Notes under the pieces: generated by a model
Told to the model about the DNA's origin: nothing
What the model saw: the letters and a program-made list of their open reading frames with translations, nothing else
Database searches by the model: none
In this document: positions 8,822 to 17,754 of the stretch, piece after piece
Position numbering within the stretch: the stretch's first letter is position 1
Layout of the letters: every line of letters begins with the position of its first letter
Assembly (NCBI GenBank): GCA_964431965.1
Contig: CAYSLU010000041.1
Span: 1-42,358 of the forward strand
Direction of reading: 5' to 3'
Source: CAYSLU01 sp964431965
GTDB lineage: Bacteria > Verrucomicrobiota > Kiritimatiellia > CAIKKV01 > CAYSLU01
Length of the DNA: 42,358 bases
Translations under genes and position numbers: made by a program

Positions 8822-10024
8822 TCATGGGCCCCCGGGTGCGGCGGCACGGCCGGAGCGTCGAGCCAGGGAGACGATGGCCGGGACCAGGGCCAGGAACAGG
8901 CCGGCCCCGGCAAAGAATACGCCCCGCACGCCGACGGCCGATGCCGTGACTCCGCTGGCCAGCGGGGCGAAGAACCAGCCGATGGACCGCGCGGTTCCCG
9001 CCCAGCCGAACACCCGCCCGCGCCGCTCGTCCGGGGTGATTCGCGCCAGCCACGCCTGCAGCACCGGGTCGAGCCCGGCCGTGCAGAACGCGGCCCCGGA
9101 GCGCGCGAGGAACAGCACGCCGAACCCGCGTGCGAGTCCTTGCGCGAGGACGAGGGCGCCGGCCCCGATCGCGCACCAGGCGGCAATCGTGCCGGGGGAT
9201 CGGCGGTCCGCGGCGTGCCCGATGATGACGCCGGACGCCAGGCCGGCGGCGCCAGCCGCCGACGCCAGGGCGCCGCTCCAGCGCGCGGCCCCGTCGAGCG
9301 ATCCGTGAATCTCCTGCACCAGGAGCGGCAGGAACGCGCGGTCGAACTGGCCGACGAACGAGAGGAGCCCGATCAGGCCGAGCAGGGCGCCGCACGACTG
9401 GACCATGCTCCAGACCGGCCGGTCGGCCGCATCGGCGGCAGCCGGACGCGGCGGGACGAAGTCCTCGCGGGTGCCGAACACCACCAGGGCCCCGGCCGCG
9501 AGCAGGAGCCAGCTGGACAGGGAGAGCGCCGCCCGGTATCCGTAGGCGTCCGAGAGCCAGCCGCCGATGGCCGACCCCATCATCCCGCCCGAAAAGACGG
9601 CGGCGGTCAGGGCCCCGAGCGCCCGCGCGCGGCGATCCATGGGGGCTTGGACCGACACCATCGTCTGTGCCGCGGTCATGGTGCCGGTGAAGAATCCCTG
9701 CGCCAGGCGGAGGGCGACCAGCTGGGCCGGCGAGGACACGACGGCCATCAGGCTGAGGACGATGGCGGCGGCGAAGTTGGCCCGCATCAGCATCGGCCTC
9801 CGGCCGTGCCGGTCGGCCAGCATCCCCCAGAAGGGGGAGGAGACGATGAGCCCGAGCGGCGTCGCGGCGTTGAACAGGGAGACCCACAGCGCGAGCTGGC
9901 CCGGTTCCGAGACGCCCAGGTTCTGAATGTAGTAGGGGGCGAAGGGAATCGAGAACGAGAACCCCATGATGCTCAGGAACTGGGAGCACCAGATCGCGGC
10001 GTAGTTGCGTTTCCAGCTATTCAT
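8822..10024 (-). CDS. MFS-family transporter
   Basis: A 400-residue polytopic inner-membrane protein of the major facilitator superfamily with about 12 hydrophobic segments. MFS motif A lies between the second and third helices as 'GMLADRHGRRPML', and a related copy 'GHAADRRSPGT' opens the second half. 'RLAQGFFTGTMTAAQTMVSVQAP' resembles drug/proton antiporters of the TetA/Bmr type, but the substrate cannot be told. ATG 10024-10022 is the first start that gives a normal N-terminus ('MNSWKRNYAAIWCSQFLSIMG'); the upstream extension of 93 residues has no membrane character. It is divergent from the giant secreted protein gene and lies upstream of parE on the same strand; the link to topoisomerase is probably incidental. 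Confidence 0.88.
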   Translation of the reverse strand: MNSWKRNYAAIWCSQFLSIMGFSFSIPFAPYYIQNLGVSEPGQLALWVSLFNAATPLGLIVSSPFWGMLADRHGRRPMLMRANFAAAIVLSLMAVVSSPAQLVALRLAQGFFTGTMTAAQTMVSVQAPMDRRARALGALTAAVFSGGMMGSAIGGWLSDAYGYRAALSLSSWLLLAAGALVVFGTREDFVPPRPAAADAADRPVWSMVQSCGALLGLIGLLSFVGQFDRAFLPLLVQEIHGSLDGAARWSGALASAAGAAGLASGVIIGHAADRRSPGTIAAWCAIGAGALVLAQGLARGFGVLFLARSGAAFCTAGLDPVLQAWLARITPDERRGRVFGWAGTARSIGWFFAPLASGVTASAVGVRGVFFAGAGLFLALVPAIVSLARRSGRAAAPGGP

Positions 10025-10201
10025 GGAGGGAGCCTGCGAACACGGCGTCGGATTGAAGCAGACGCACCGACGCGTGGCAAGGGCGGCCGAGCGCCCGGAA
10101 GGGCGTACCGGGAGTTGCGCGGCCATGACGGCTATGCGGGCTCTGCCGTGACCGGCGAAGTCGTCGTTGCGGATGGGCGTGTCCGCCCCGCCGGCTTCTG
10201 C

Positions 10202-10230
10202 TTGATTACCGAATTCGATGAGTGTATCAA
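10202..10230 (+). promoter_or_regulatory. Candidate sigma70-type promoter for the giant beta-helix gene
   Basis: TTGATT (10202-10207), a 17-base spacer, and TATCAA (10225-10230). The pair lies in the 261-base divergent region between the MFS gene and the secreted protein gene, in a locally AT-rich patch. It would give a 5' leader of about 50 bases before ATG 10286. Prediction by eye only. Confidence 0.35.
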
Positions 10231-10285
10231 TCGCTGACGTCTGGGCCGTTTGCGCCGGCGCATCCGGTCGCGGTGGGGAAAGTCC

Positions 10286-13200
10286 ATGCCATTCTCTTTT
10301 CACCTATCGTTTCGGATCGCCGCGTGTGCCATCGCCCTTGAGTGTTGCTCCTCGCTGCAGGCGGAAACGCGCTTCGTGGACCTCGCCAGCGTCTCTCCCC
10401 TGTCTCCCTACACATCATGGGCGACCGCCGCGACGAGCATACTGGATGCCGTCAGTGTTTCGATGGGCGACGATCTTGTTCTCGTTACGAACGGCATCCA
10501 TGTGTTGTCGGGCACGGTCCATGTCACCAACGGCATCGCCGTTCGCAGCGTGAACGGTCCGCTTGCGACGGTCGTGGATGGCAGCGTGGCCGGCTTGAGC
10601 TTCCTTCTCGGCCACAGCAATGCCGTGGTCGAGGGGTTGACCGTGAGAGGCGGTACCGGGTGCGGCGTCTACATCGCACAGGGCGGAACGCTGCGACGGT
10701 GCATCGTGACGGAGAACACCTCTGCCGGGCACGGCGGCGGCGTCTACTGCGACCGGGGAGGAGTGCTCGAGAGCTGCCTCGTGTACGGCAACGAAGCGCT
10801 CGGTCTGGTTGGCCGCGGTGGCGGTGTCTACTTCTACCGAGGCGGGGCGGCTGAGAACTGCACGATCGCGGGGAACCGAGCCATGAACACCGGCCGCGGT
10901 GGAGGTGTCTCCTGCGATGGCGGAGGGACCCTTCGCAACTGCATTATCTACGGGAACACGGCATCGCTCGATGCGAATCACAATGAGCTGTCCGGAGGGG
11001 CCTATTCCTACTGCTGCACGTATCCGAGCGTGGGAGGGGTGGGGAACCGATGGAGCGATCCTCTTTTCGTGGATGCGGCGGGCGCCGACTACCGCCTTAG
11101 TGCGGCATCGTCGTGCATCGACACCGGAACCAACCTGCCGTGGATGGTGGGCGCCCTGGACTTGGGCGGCCAAGTCCGGCGCATCGGGCGCTCAGACATG
11201 GGGGCCTATGAGTCGGGGCAGTGGTTCTGCGACTTCACCGCTACGCCCGGTGCGGGGATCGATCAGATGAAGGTGGTGTTCCGTAGCGAGTTGCTGGGCC
11301 CCGATGTTGGAGAGATGGAGTACTGGTGGGACCTGGACGGCGACGGCGTGACAGATCGGCATGGCTCGGGGCTGAATACGGTCACGAATACCTATGGGTT
11401 TGGTGGGACCTATAGCGTCCGTCTGACCGTGACGAATGCTGTGGGACAGGGGGCCGTACATACGGAGTCGCTCGTTCTGCCCGCTGCCCGTGTGTTCGAT
11501 CTATCTCCCCCGGAGGGTACAATCCCCTTCACGTGTGTATTCTCGGCCAGTCCCGCGTTCCGAGCGACATCGGGCCTGTACTACAGCTGGGACTTCAATG
11601 GCGATGGAACCGGCGATGTGTCCGGGGTTGACCGGTCGGTCGTGAGCAACGTGTTTCCGCGCATCGGGATCTATTCTCCCTCGGTGACGGTCAGCAATCT
11701 AGACGGCCAGGTCGTGGGCGAATCCAAACCGAACGGCATCCGTACGGGACCGCCGGCCATCTATGTCTCTCCGACCGGCGGCCGGGTGTATCCCTATACG
11801 AACTGGGCAGCGGCGGCCCGGTCGATTTCAGTCGCTGTCAGCGGGGCTGTGGCGGGGGCAACCGTCTACGTGACGAACGGCACGTATACGTCCGGCGCCA
11901 CGATCTCGCTGTCCAACGCGGTCGTCGTGCGCAGCGTCAATGGCGCCAAGGTGACCGCCGTCGACGGGGGCAATGCCGTCCGCTGCTTCACGCTCAGCCA
12001 CACGGGTGCTGTGGTCCGGGGGTTCACCATCCGGAGAGGCCGCGAGCTCACTCAGGGTGGCGGCGGCGTCTATCTTGCGGCGGGAGGGACCGTGCAGGAC
12101 TGCATCCTGACGCTCAACCTCGGCTATATAGGCGGCGGTGCGTTGCTCAGTTCCGGCGGCGTCCTTCGGAACTCCCTCGTTTGCCTCAACTCCGCGATGT
12201 CATCGGGTGGAGGCGTGTTCCTGGATGCGGGGGGGGAGGTTGAGAGTTGCACCGTGTCGGAGAACCAGGCCACCAATATGGCCGGCGGCTTGATCTTCAA
12301 CTACGGCGGGGTTGCCCGGAACACCATCATATTCGGGAACGATGCGGCATCCGCCAGGAATATGACGACCTATGGGTCGTACCTGCTTGACCACGTGTGG
12401 ACATCGGATCCCGGTTTCATCGACAGTGCCCTCGGCAAGTACCGGCTCCCGGCGATTTCCCCCTGTGTCGATGCGGGCGCCGATCAGGCCTGGATGGCGG
12501 GCACGCGTGACTTGGACGGGGCCGATCGCATCAGGGGCGCGCGCGTCGACATCGGGGCATTCGAGTTTGGGCTTCTGAACTACGACTTTGACGCGTTCCC
12601 TCGGCAGGGGGTCGCTCCCTGCCAGGTCAGCTTTGTCGCGAGGCCGGCCTCCACCAACTCGGGTGGGTGGCACTATTCATGGGACTTCAACAATGACGGC
12701 GTATTCGATGCGCGTGGGGTGGATGCGCAGGCCGTGACCAATGTGTATGGCGTCGGCCAGCACTCGGTTCGTCTTGTGGTCAGCAACCAGGCGGGAGAGG
12801 TTGCATCCCTGGTTCGAACCAATCTCATTCGCGTGGCGCCGTCTGTCGTCTATGTCTCGCCCGTCGGTTCTCAAGTCTCCCCCTACACGAACTGGGCTAC
12901 GGCGGTCCGAAGCATCCGGACCGCCATGCTGACGGGCGTTGACGGGACGGTCGTGCTTGTCACCAACGGCACCTATGTGCTGACCGCCGAAATCCAGGTG
13001 ACGAACGGCATCGTCATCCGCAGCGTGAATGGGCCGGACGTCACCATCGTGAGCGGGAACGATCAGATGCGGTGCTTTTCACTCATCCACAGCAACGCTG
13101 CTGTGCAGGGATTCCGGATCGTCCGAGGAAAGGCCTTGACGGGTGGAGGCGGGGCGGCCCTGGTGACCCTCGGGGTTCTGCAGGACTGCGTGGCCGTCTC

Positions 13201-16108
13201 CAACAAGGCCAGGTTGGGCAGCGCCGTCTACTGCGGAGCCGGCGGCACGGTGCGAAACTGCCTCCTGTACGACAATCACGGCGAATCGTTGGGTGTCAGT
13301 TGGGGCGGTGGAGCCCACTGCGAAGGGACGCTCGACAACTGCACGATCGTCAGCAACACCGCCAATCGGGGCGGCGGGGTGGTCATAGCAGCTGGCTGCA
13401 CGATACGCAACTCGATCATCCACGGCAACGCGGCATCCACCAGCGGAGCCAACTGGGAACCATATGGCGGGGGGACGGTGGCCTTCTCGTGCACGACTCC
13501 CTCGATCCCGGGTGTCGGGAACATCACGTGGGCTCCCCAGTTCCGCGATCCGGGGAAAGGTGACTACCGGCTGCAGACTAACTCCTTCTGCGTTGATACA
13601 GGCAGCAATCTCGCTTGGATGGCGGGGGCCTGTGATCTGGACGGTGTCCGCAGGATACAGAGCGGGACAGTCGACATGGGCGCCTACGAGGTGGCGACCG
13701 ATGCGTTCTATGCCCATCCGCGGTACGGGGTGGAGCCACTTGTCGTGTCCTTCACGGCAGTCCCCTCGAATCCGGCGCCCGGCACGTACTTCCAGTGGGA
13801 CTTCGACGGCGATCGTGTGTGGGATGCGGAAGGCGTTGATCGAGCCACGGCAGCCGCGGTGTACCCGACCGGCGGGCTCTTCTCGTGCACTTTGTCAACC
13901 CGATCACCTGACGGGACGACGAAGGTCACCACGCGAGACGACTACATCTATGTGGATCCCTCCATCCTTTATGTCTCGACGGCTGGCGGGGACCGGTACC
14001 CTTACGCGAACTGGGCGGAAGCCGCCACTAACATTCAGGATGCGCTTGATGCCAGCACCGATGGCGACACGATCCTCGTCTCAAACGGCACGTACGGGGT
14101 TCGCTCCGAAGTCACGGTTTCACAGGCGGTTCTCATGCGGAGTGTGAATGGCCCGGGAGTCACGGCCATCGATGGGGGGCACACCGTCCGATGCGTGCGC
14201 GTGGATCGGGCTGGCGCGGTGGTGGAAGGGTTCACGATCCAAGGCGGATGGAACAGCGGCGGCGGGCTTCCGGCTTCCGGCGGCGGTGTGATCCTCAAGT
14301 CCGGCGCGACGGTCAGGCGATGTGTGATCCGAGACAACTGGGATGGGTACCGCGGGGGCGGGGCGTATCTCGATGGAGGCGGCACGCTGGAGAACTGCTT
14401 GGTCATGGGCAATGTATGCGTGGGCGCAACCTACAACATCGATTTGTACGGCGGTGGCGGAGTCTTCATGAACCAGGGGGGAACGGTCCAGAACTGCACC
14501 ATCGTCGGAAACTCCGTGTCGAACGCGCCAGGCGGAGGGTTGGTTCGGTACTCCAGCGGGGCGGTGGAGAACTGCATCATCTACTCCAACCGGCGCAACG
14601 GGCAGCCCGATGACCTTAGCATGACCGGCGTGATCCAGCAGCGTTATGTGACGCACTGCTGTACGCCGCAGACCGTGGCTGGCACGGGGAACATCACCAA
14701 CGCGCCGGTCTTCGCTGATTCCGTGTCCTTCGACTACAGCCTGCACGCATCGTCACCAGGTGTTGATGCGGGTACAAATCGCCCCTGGATGACGAACACG
14801 GTCGACCTGGCAGGGAGCCCGCGCATCGCAAATCGTCGGGTGGATATAGGGGCTTACGAGTCCCCCGGGATCGTCCTTCTTACGGTGACCGGTCTTCCTT
14901 GGCGGGTCGGTACGCCGACGCCGGACGGATACGGCGCCATTACAGCTGTTGTCGGGCGGCTTGTATCCAACACCGTTGATGCCGTTGTCCAGACGAATCA
15001 AGATACGCGCTACGTGAACAGGGGGTGGGCGGGAACGGGCAGCGTGCCGGCATCCGGGACAACGAGTAGCGTGTCCTTCGTGATCTCTTCCAACTCGACT
15101 CTCTCCTGGTTGTGGGACCGCGAACACTGGCTGGGGCTGAGCGCCGAAAACGGTGAGATATCGGGGGCGAGCGGTGGGTGGTGCCCCGATGGGTTTATAT
15201 ACGACCTGTCCCCCTCCAATGCATACGGCCATGTCTTTCACCACTGGGCCGTCGATGGCGCCGACGCGGGGACCAACGTGCCGCTCCGCTTGGTCATGGA
15301 CGCCCCGCATGACGTGACCGCCGTCTTCACGAGTGCGTTCGTGGATGTGACCGCCGATGTCACATGCAGCTTTGATGCCTGGGTTCTGAACCGACAGACG
15401 GGCACGTTCTTCGGATCGCTCCGAGTTCAGAATCGGCTCGATTCCCGCAAGATCCTGATGGCTCCCTTCTGGTACGCCCTGAGTGGCTCTTCGCGCGTGC
15501 GCCTGATGCATCCCTCTGGAGTAACCGTAGACGGGAAGCCGTACGTGGATGTGACCTCGAAGGTGTTGGCGGCGCTGCCGGCCGTGGGGAATCATGATCT
15601 CGTGCTGGACCCGGGGGAGTCCGTGGTCATCTCAGGCATAGAGGTTTACAGCTATGACCGGTCCGTTCCCCAAGGGTTCGTCTTCGCCCTGTGGGCGGAT
15701 CCGCCAAACTCAGTCGGTGCAGCCGCGTCGTTCGCGGATACGGACGGAGATGGGGTGCCCAACGGGTGGGAGGCCGCCCACGGTCTCTGTGAGAACGACC
15801 CGAACGACGGAGCTCGCGACTCCGACGGAGATGGGGCATCGAACCGCAATGAGTACCAGGCGGACACGGATCCGCTGGATCCTCGGTCGTGCCTCCGGAT
15901 CCTTGCGGTGGAGCAGGGGACGGAGGGAAACACCCGCTTGCGCTGGGCGGGAGGAACGCAGGCGACTCAATATCTTGAGCGGTCAGATGATCTGATGGTG
16001 TGGTTGACGGTCTTCACCAACCGTCCGCCATCGGCGATCTCGAACAGCTTTGATCGGCGCGAAGTTGCGCCGCATGGCTTCTTCCGGCTGCGAGTCGGGC
16101 CGAGATAG
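10286..16108 (+). CDS. 1940-residue exported protein: four beta-helix modules with PKD domains
   Basis: ATG 10286 follows a GGGGAAAG ribosome site. A signal peptide (about 1-26, cleavage near 'SLQA/ET') is followed by four long modules, about residues 29-308, 492-762, 854-1137 and 1227-1527. Each opens with 'YVS..GG..YPY.NWA.AA.SI', has a 'TNGTY....V..SVNG' strand, runs through parallel beta-helix coils rich in 'GGGVY' and 'NC.I..N', and closes with 'DLDG..R......VDIGAYE', like the choice-of-anchor Q type seen in such proteins. PKD-like domains ('YSWDFNGDG', 'TNVYG.G.YSV.L.VSN') fill the joints, two after module 1 and one after modules 2 and 3. Then come a repeat region (about 1532-1685), aspartate-rich calcium-type repeats ('DTDGDGVPNGWE', 'DSDGDGASNRNEY', about 1818-1870) and a C-terminal domain ending 'FFRLRVGPR'. 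It is probably a cell-surface polysaccharide-binding protein or adhesin; no catalytic motif was recognised. Confidence 0.85.
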   Translation: MPFSFHLSFRIAACAIALECCSSLQAETRFVDLASVSPLSPYTSWATAATSILDAVSVSMGDDLVLVTNGIHVLSGTVHVTNGIAVRSVNGPLATVVDGSVAGLSFLLGHSNAVVEGLTVRGGTGCGVYIAQGGTLRRCIVTENTSAGHGGGVYCDRGGVLESCLVYGNEALGLVGRGGGVYFYRGGAAENCTIAGNRAMNTGRGGGVSCDGGGTLRNCIIYGNTASLDANHNELSGGAYSYCCTYPSVGGVGNRWSDPLFVDAAGADYRLSAASSCIDTGTNLPWMVGALDLGGQVRRIGRSDMGAYESGQWFCDFTATPGAGIDQMKVVFRSELLGPDVGEMEYWWDLDGDGVTDRHGSGLNTVTNTYGFGGTYSVRLTVTNAVGQGAVHTESLVLPAARVFDLSPPEGTIPFTCVFSASPAFRATSGLYYSWDFNGDGTGDVSGVDRSVVSNVFPRIGIYSPSVTVSNLDGQVVGESKPNGIRTGPPAIYVSPTGGRVYPYTNWAAAARSISVAVSGAVAGATVYVTNGTYTSGATISLSNAVVVRSVNGAKVTAVDGGNAVRCFTLSHTGAVVRGFTIRRGRELTQGGGGVYLAAGGTVQDCILTLNLGYIGGGALLSSGGVLRNSLVCLNSAMSSGGGVFLDAGGEVESCTVSENQATNMAGGLIFNYGGVARNTIIFGNDAASARNMTTYGSYLLDHVWTSDPGFIDSALGKYRLPAISPCVDAGADQAWMAGTRDLDGADRIRGARVDIGAFEFGLLNYDFDAFPRQGVAPCQVSFVARPASTNSGGWHYSWDFNNDGVFDARGVDAQAVTNVYGVGQHSVRLVVSNQAGEVASLVRTNLIRVAPSVVYVSPVGSQVSPYTNWATAVRSIRTAMLTGVDGTVVLVTNGTYVLTAEIQVTNGIVIRSVNGPDVTIVSGNDQMRCFSLIHSNAAVQGFRIVRGKALTGGGGAALVTLGVLQDCVAVSNKARLGSAVYCGAGGTVRNCLLYDNHGESLGVSWGGGAHCEGTLDNCTIVSNTANRGGGVVIAAGCTIRNSIIHGNAASTSGANWEPYGGGTVAFSCTTPSIPGVGNITWAPQFRDPGKGDYRLQTNSFCVDTGSNLAWMAGACDLDGVRRIQSGTVDMGAYEVATDAFYAHPRYGVEPLVVSFTAVPSNPAPGTYFQWDFDGDRVWDAEGVDRATAAAVYPTGGLFSCTLSTRSPDGTTKVTTRDDYIYVDPSILYVSTAGGDRYPYANWAEAATNIQDALDASTDGDTILVSNGTYGVRSEVTVSQAVLMRSVNGPGVTAIDGGHTVRCVRVDRAGAVVEGFTIQGGWNSGGGLPASGGGVILKSGATVRRCVIRDNWDGYRGGGAYLDGGGTLENCLVMGNVCVGATYNIDLYGGGGVFMNQGGTVQNCTIVGNSVSNAPGGGLVRYSSGAVENCIIYSNRRNGQPDDLSMTGVIQQRYVTHCCTPQTVAGTGNITNAPVFADSVSFDYSLHASSPGVDAGTNRPWMTNTVDLAGSPRIANRRVDIGAYESPGIVLLTVTGLPWRVGTPTPDGYGAITAVVGRLVSNTVDAVVQTNQDTRYVNRGWAGTGSVPASGTTSSVSFVISSNSTLSWLWDREHWLGLSAENGEISGASGGWCPDGFIYDLSPSNAYGHVFHHWAVDGADAGTNVPLRLVMDAPHDVTAVFTSAFVDVTADVTCSFDAWVLNRQTGTFFGSLRVQNRLDSRKILMAPFWYALSGSSRVRLMHPSGVTVDGKPYVDVTSKVLAALPAVGNHDLVLDPGESVVISGIEVYSYDRSVPQGFVFALWADPPNSVGAAASFADTDGDGVPNGWEAAHGLCENDPNDGARDSDGDGASNRNEYQADTDPLDPRSCLRILAVEQGTEGNTRLRWAGGTQATQYLERSDDLMVWLTVFTNRPPSAISNSFDRREVAPHGFFRLRVGPR

Positions 16109-16152
16109 GACAGGGTGGTTTGGTGCGCCATGCCAACGCGGGGAAGCCATTC

Positions 16153-17439
16153 ATGAACCGATTGTTTCTGACCATCGCCGTCATCCTGGCGGGAGTCTTT
16201 GTGATCCGCGTGCAGGCCGGGGATTGGTCTGTTAGCGGGGGGTATGTCACGCGCTTGGGCATGGATATCGACATCCGCGGATCATCCCATGTGCAGGCTC
16301 AGGGCATCCATGCGGCTACGCCGGATCTCCGGTTGCCCGCCAAGAGGCAGGGCGGACCGCCGTTCCGCTACGACTCCGGAACCCCCGACCTGGCCGGCTA
16401 TGCCGACCGCGCGTTCGATGACGGGCTCGTGTTCGTCGATCCCGGAACGGCAGATCCCAATCTGCCGGGGCTGACCTGGTACTGGGGATACGACAACGCC
16501 AGCCAGTACAGACCGTCCGCCAATGCGCTCGACTTTCACCGCAGCGTCAGCGGCACCGATGAGCAGACACTGACGGATGTCTCCTTCGGCGAGCAAGTCT
16601 CCCGGCAAACCGGGCGGAACGATGCCCTCGCTCTGGACGATGATGTGAGCGGTCAGGGGTTCGGCCTCACGGCCGGCTGTGGCTTGTACTCCAAGGGGAT
16701 GTACGATGTTGAGTTCTGTGTGGGTGGTGGCGTGCTGTGGGGTGCGTCGAGTCACACGGAGACTTCGACGTACGAGGAGCGCGTGCGGGTGGATCGGATC
16801 CGGGTCGAGGACCGCTTCGCCTACACGGATACGCACACCTACCAGGATACGTATACCTATGACACCACGGGCGTCGTGCCGCCTCCGGCCCCGTATGCGG
16901 GAACCTACGAAGGGCCGGGACCCCTTCTGCCCAATCTCCCGTCGTCTTCCCGTCGCGCCGTGATGGATAGCCAACGCCAGACGCAGAGCACCCGGCTGAC
17001 GAGCACCGAGGGATCGAGTACATGGACGGCCGCAAACCATGTATCGTTCGATGTCGACAGCACTGCGTGCAACCTCTGGCTGGGCCCTCGCCTGAGCATC
17101 AACCCGTGCGCGCGTCTGAAGGTGTTCGCCACGCCTTCGGTATCGATCAACTGCGTGAATGTCGACGTGGATCGGCTGGAGACATTCGCCGCCAATCTCG
17201 CAGACGGCCGCGTGAGACTGCTCCAGACATGGACCGATTCCGGAAACACGTGGGCGTGGCTTTTCGGGGCCGGGCTGGCCGTCGGGGCGGATGTTCCACT
17301 CATGAAGGGCTGGTTTGCCGGTCTTCAGGGCGGATACGACTGGGTTGCTGGCGCCGCCGCCGTCACCGTCGGCCCTGACCGCGTCTCTCTTGATCCCAGC
17401 GGTTACACGCTAGCTGGACGCCTGGGCGTCACGTTTTGA
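16153..17439 (+). CDS. Predicted outer-membrane beta-barrel protein
   Basis: A 428-residue protein beginning 44 bases after the giant beta-helix gene. ATG 16153 is preceded by GGGGAAG; an upstream TTG start would spoil the signal peptide. Residues 1-22 (MNRLFLTIAVILAGVFVIRVQA) form a signal peptide. The mature protein starts 'GDWSVSGGYVTRLGMDIDI' and alternates polar and hydrophobic residues in short strands. It has a Thr/Tyr/Asp-rich middle ('RFAYTDTHTYQDTYTYDT') and ends in 'GYTLAGRLGVTF', with the terminal phenylalanine typical of outer-membrane barrels. No specific family is recognised. The gene order suggests co-expression with the exported protein, perhaps as its anchor or exporter, but this is inference. 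Confidence 0.7.
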   Translation: MNRLFLTIAVILAGVFVIRVQAGDWSVSGGYVTRLGMDIDIRGSSHVQAQGIHAATPDLRLPAKRQGGPPFRYDSGTPDLAGYADRAFDDGLVFVDPGTADPNLPGLTWYWGYDNASQYRPSANALDFHRSVSGTDEQTLTDVSFGEQVSRQTGRNDALALDDDVSGQGFGLTAGCGLYSKGMYDVEFCVGGGVLWGASSHTETSTYEERVRVDRIRVEDRFAYTDTHTYQDTYTYDTTGVVPPPAPYAGTYEGPGPLLPNLPSSSRRAVMDSQRQTQSTRLTSTEGSSTWTAANHVSFDVDSTACNLWLGPRLSINPCARLKVFATPSVSINCVNVDVDRLETFAANLADGRVRLLQTWTDSGNTWAWLFGAGLAVGADVPLMKGWFAGLQGGYDWVAGAAAVTVGPDRVSLDPSGYTLAGRLGVTF

Positions 17440-17603
17440 TTGTGCACCGGCCGAATCGGTGATCGCCCGTCCGCGCCGGTGGTTGACCCTTGGCGCGCCA
17501 CGTGCCTGTCGCGGGCTTGCTGAAGAGCAGCGGAGGTGCATCCATATCCGGTCCTCGCGGCCGGCACGCCCCTCGATCCTTTTTTTCAGCTTTCATTTCG
17601 GTG

Positions 17604-17632
17604 TTGCGGAGGCCCGGTGGTTTTGGCAATAT
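17604..17632 (+). promoter_or_regulatory. Candidate promoter of the ech operon
   Basis: TTGCGG (17604-17609), a 17-base spacer and CAATAT (17627-17632). The expected transcription start near 17639 leaves a leader of about 115 bases before the echA GTG and places the inverted repeat at 17646-17659 just after the start. Prediction by eye. Confidence 0.35.
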
Positions 17633-17645
17633 CGGTCGCCTATTT

Positions 17646-17659
17646 GACAAAATATTGTC
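17646..17659. promoter_or_regulatory. Inverted repeat GACAA-AATA-TTGTC, operator-like
   Basis: A perfect 5+5 inverted repeat around AATA in an otherwise GC-rich sequence, 96 bases before echA and just downstream of the candidate promoter. Size and spacing suit a dimeric regulator of the helix-turn-helix type. It is not an exact match to the FNR (TTGAT-N4-ATCAA) or Rex (TTGTGAA-N4-TTCACAA) consensus as I know them, so the regulator is unknown. Confidence 0.4.
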
Positions 17660-17754
17660 GAAATGCAGGCGGGTCGGGCGCGGGATGCGGCCGGCCCGGA
17701 GGCAGGCGGTGGTTCGCGCCGGACGGGTGGCGCAGTTCCCGGAGGGACGCACGC

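Larger units (their letters stand above)
17440..17754. other. 315-base intergenic leader of the ech operon
   Basis: No gene is seen here. The first part holds a 7-bp inverted repeat (CACCGGC 17445-17451 and GCCGGTG 17475-17481) with a 23-base loop and no T-run, so at best a weak terminator for the barrel gene. A T7 tract lies at 17580-17586 without an adjacent hairpin. An AT-rich island (about 17580-17665) holds the candidate promoter and inverted repeat listed separately. The last 90 bases are GC-rich and untranslated. Confidence 0.6.

Noticed and set aside
7009..8949. A 646-residue plus-strand open frame opposite parE
   Set aside because: Antisense of parE; long because of GC content. The same holds for the frame at 5387-6952 opposite parC.
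10286..16108. Repeats in the giant gene as a CRISPR-like or satellite array
   Set aside because: The repeats are in-frame protein modules of 800-900 bases with divergent sequence, not short identical repeats with spacers.
17580..17586. T7 tract as an intrinsic terminator for the barrel gene
   Set aside because: No stable hairpin sits directly before the Ts on the plus strand.
17536..17754. A 73-residue N-terminal extension of EchA
   Set aside because: The extension is not membrane-like, crosses the candidate promoter and operator, and a GTG with a good ribosome site lies at 17755.
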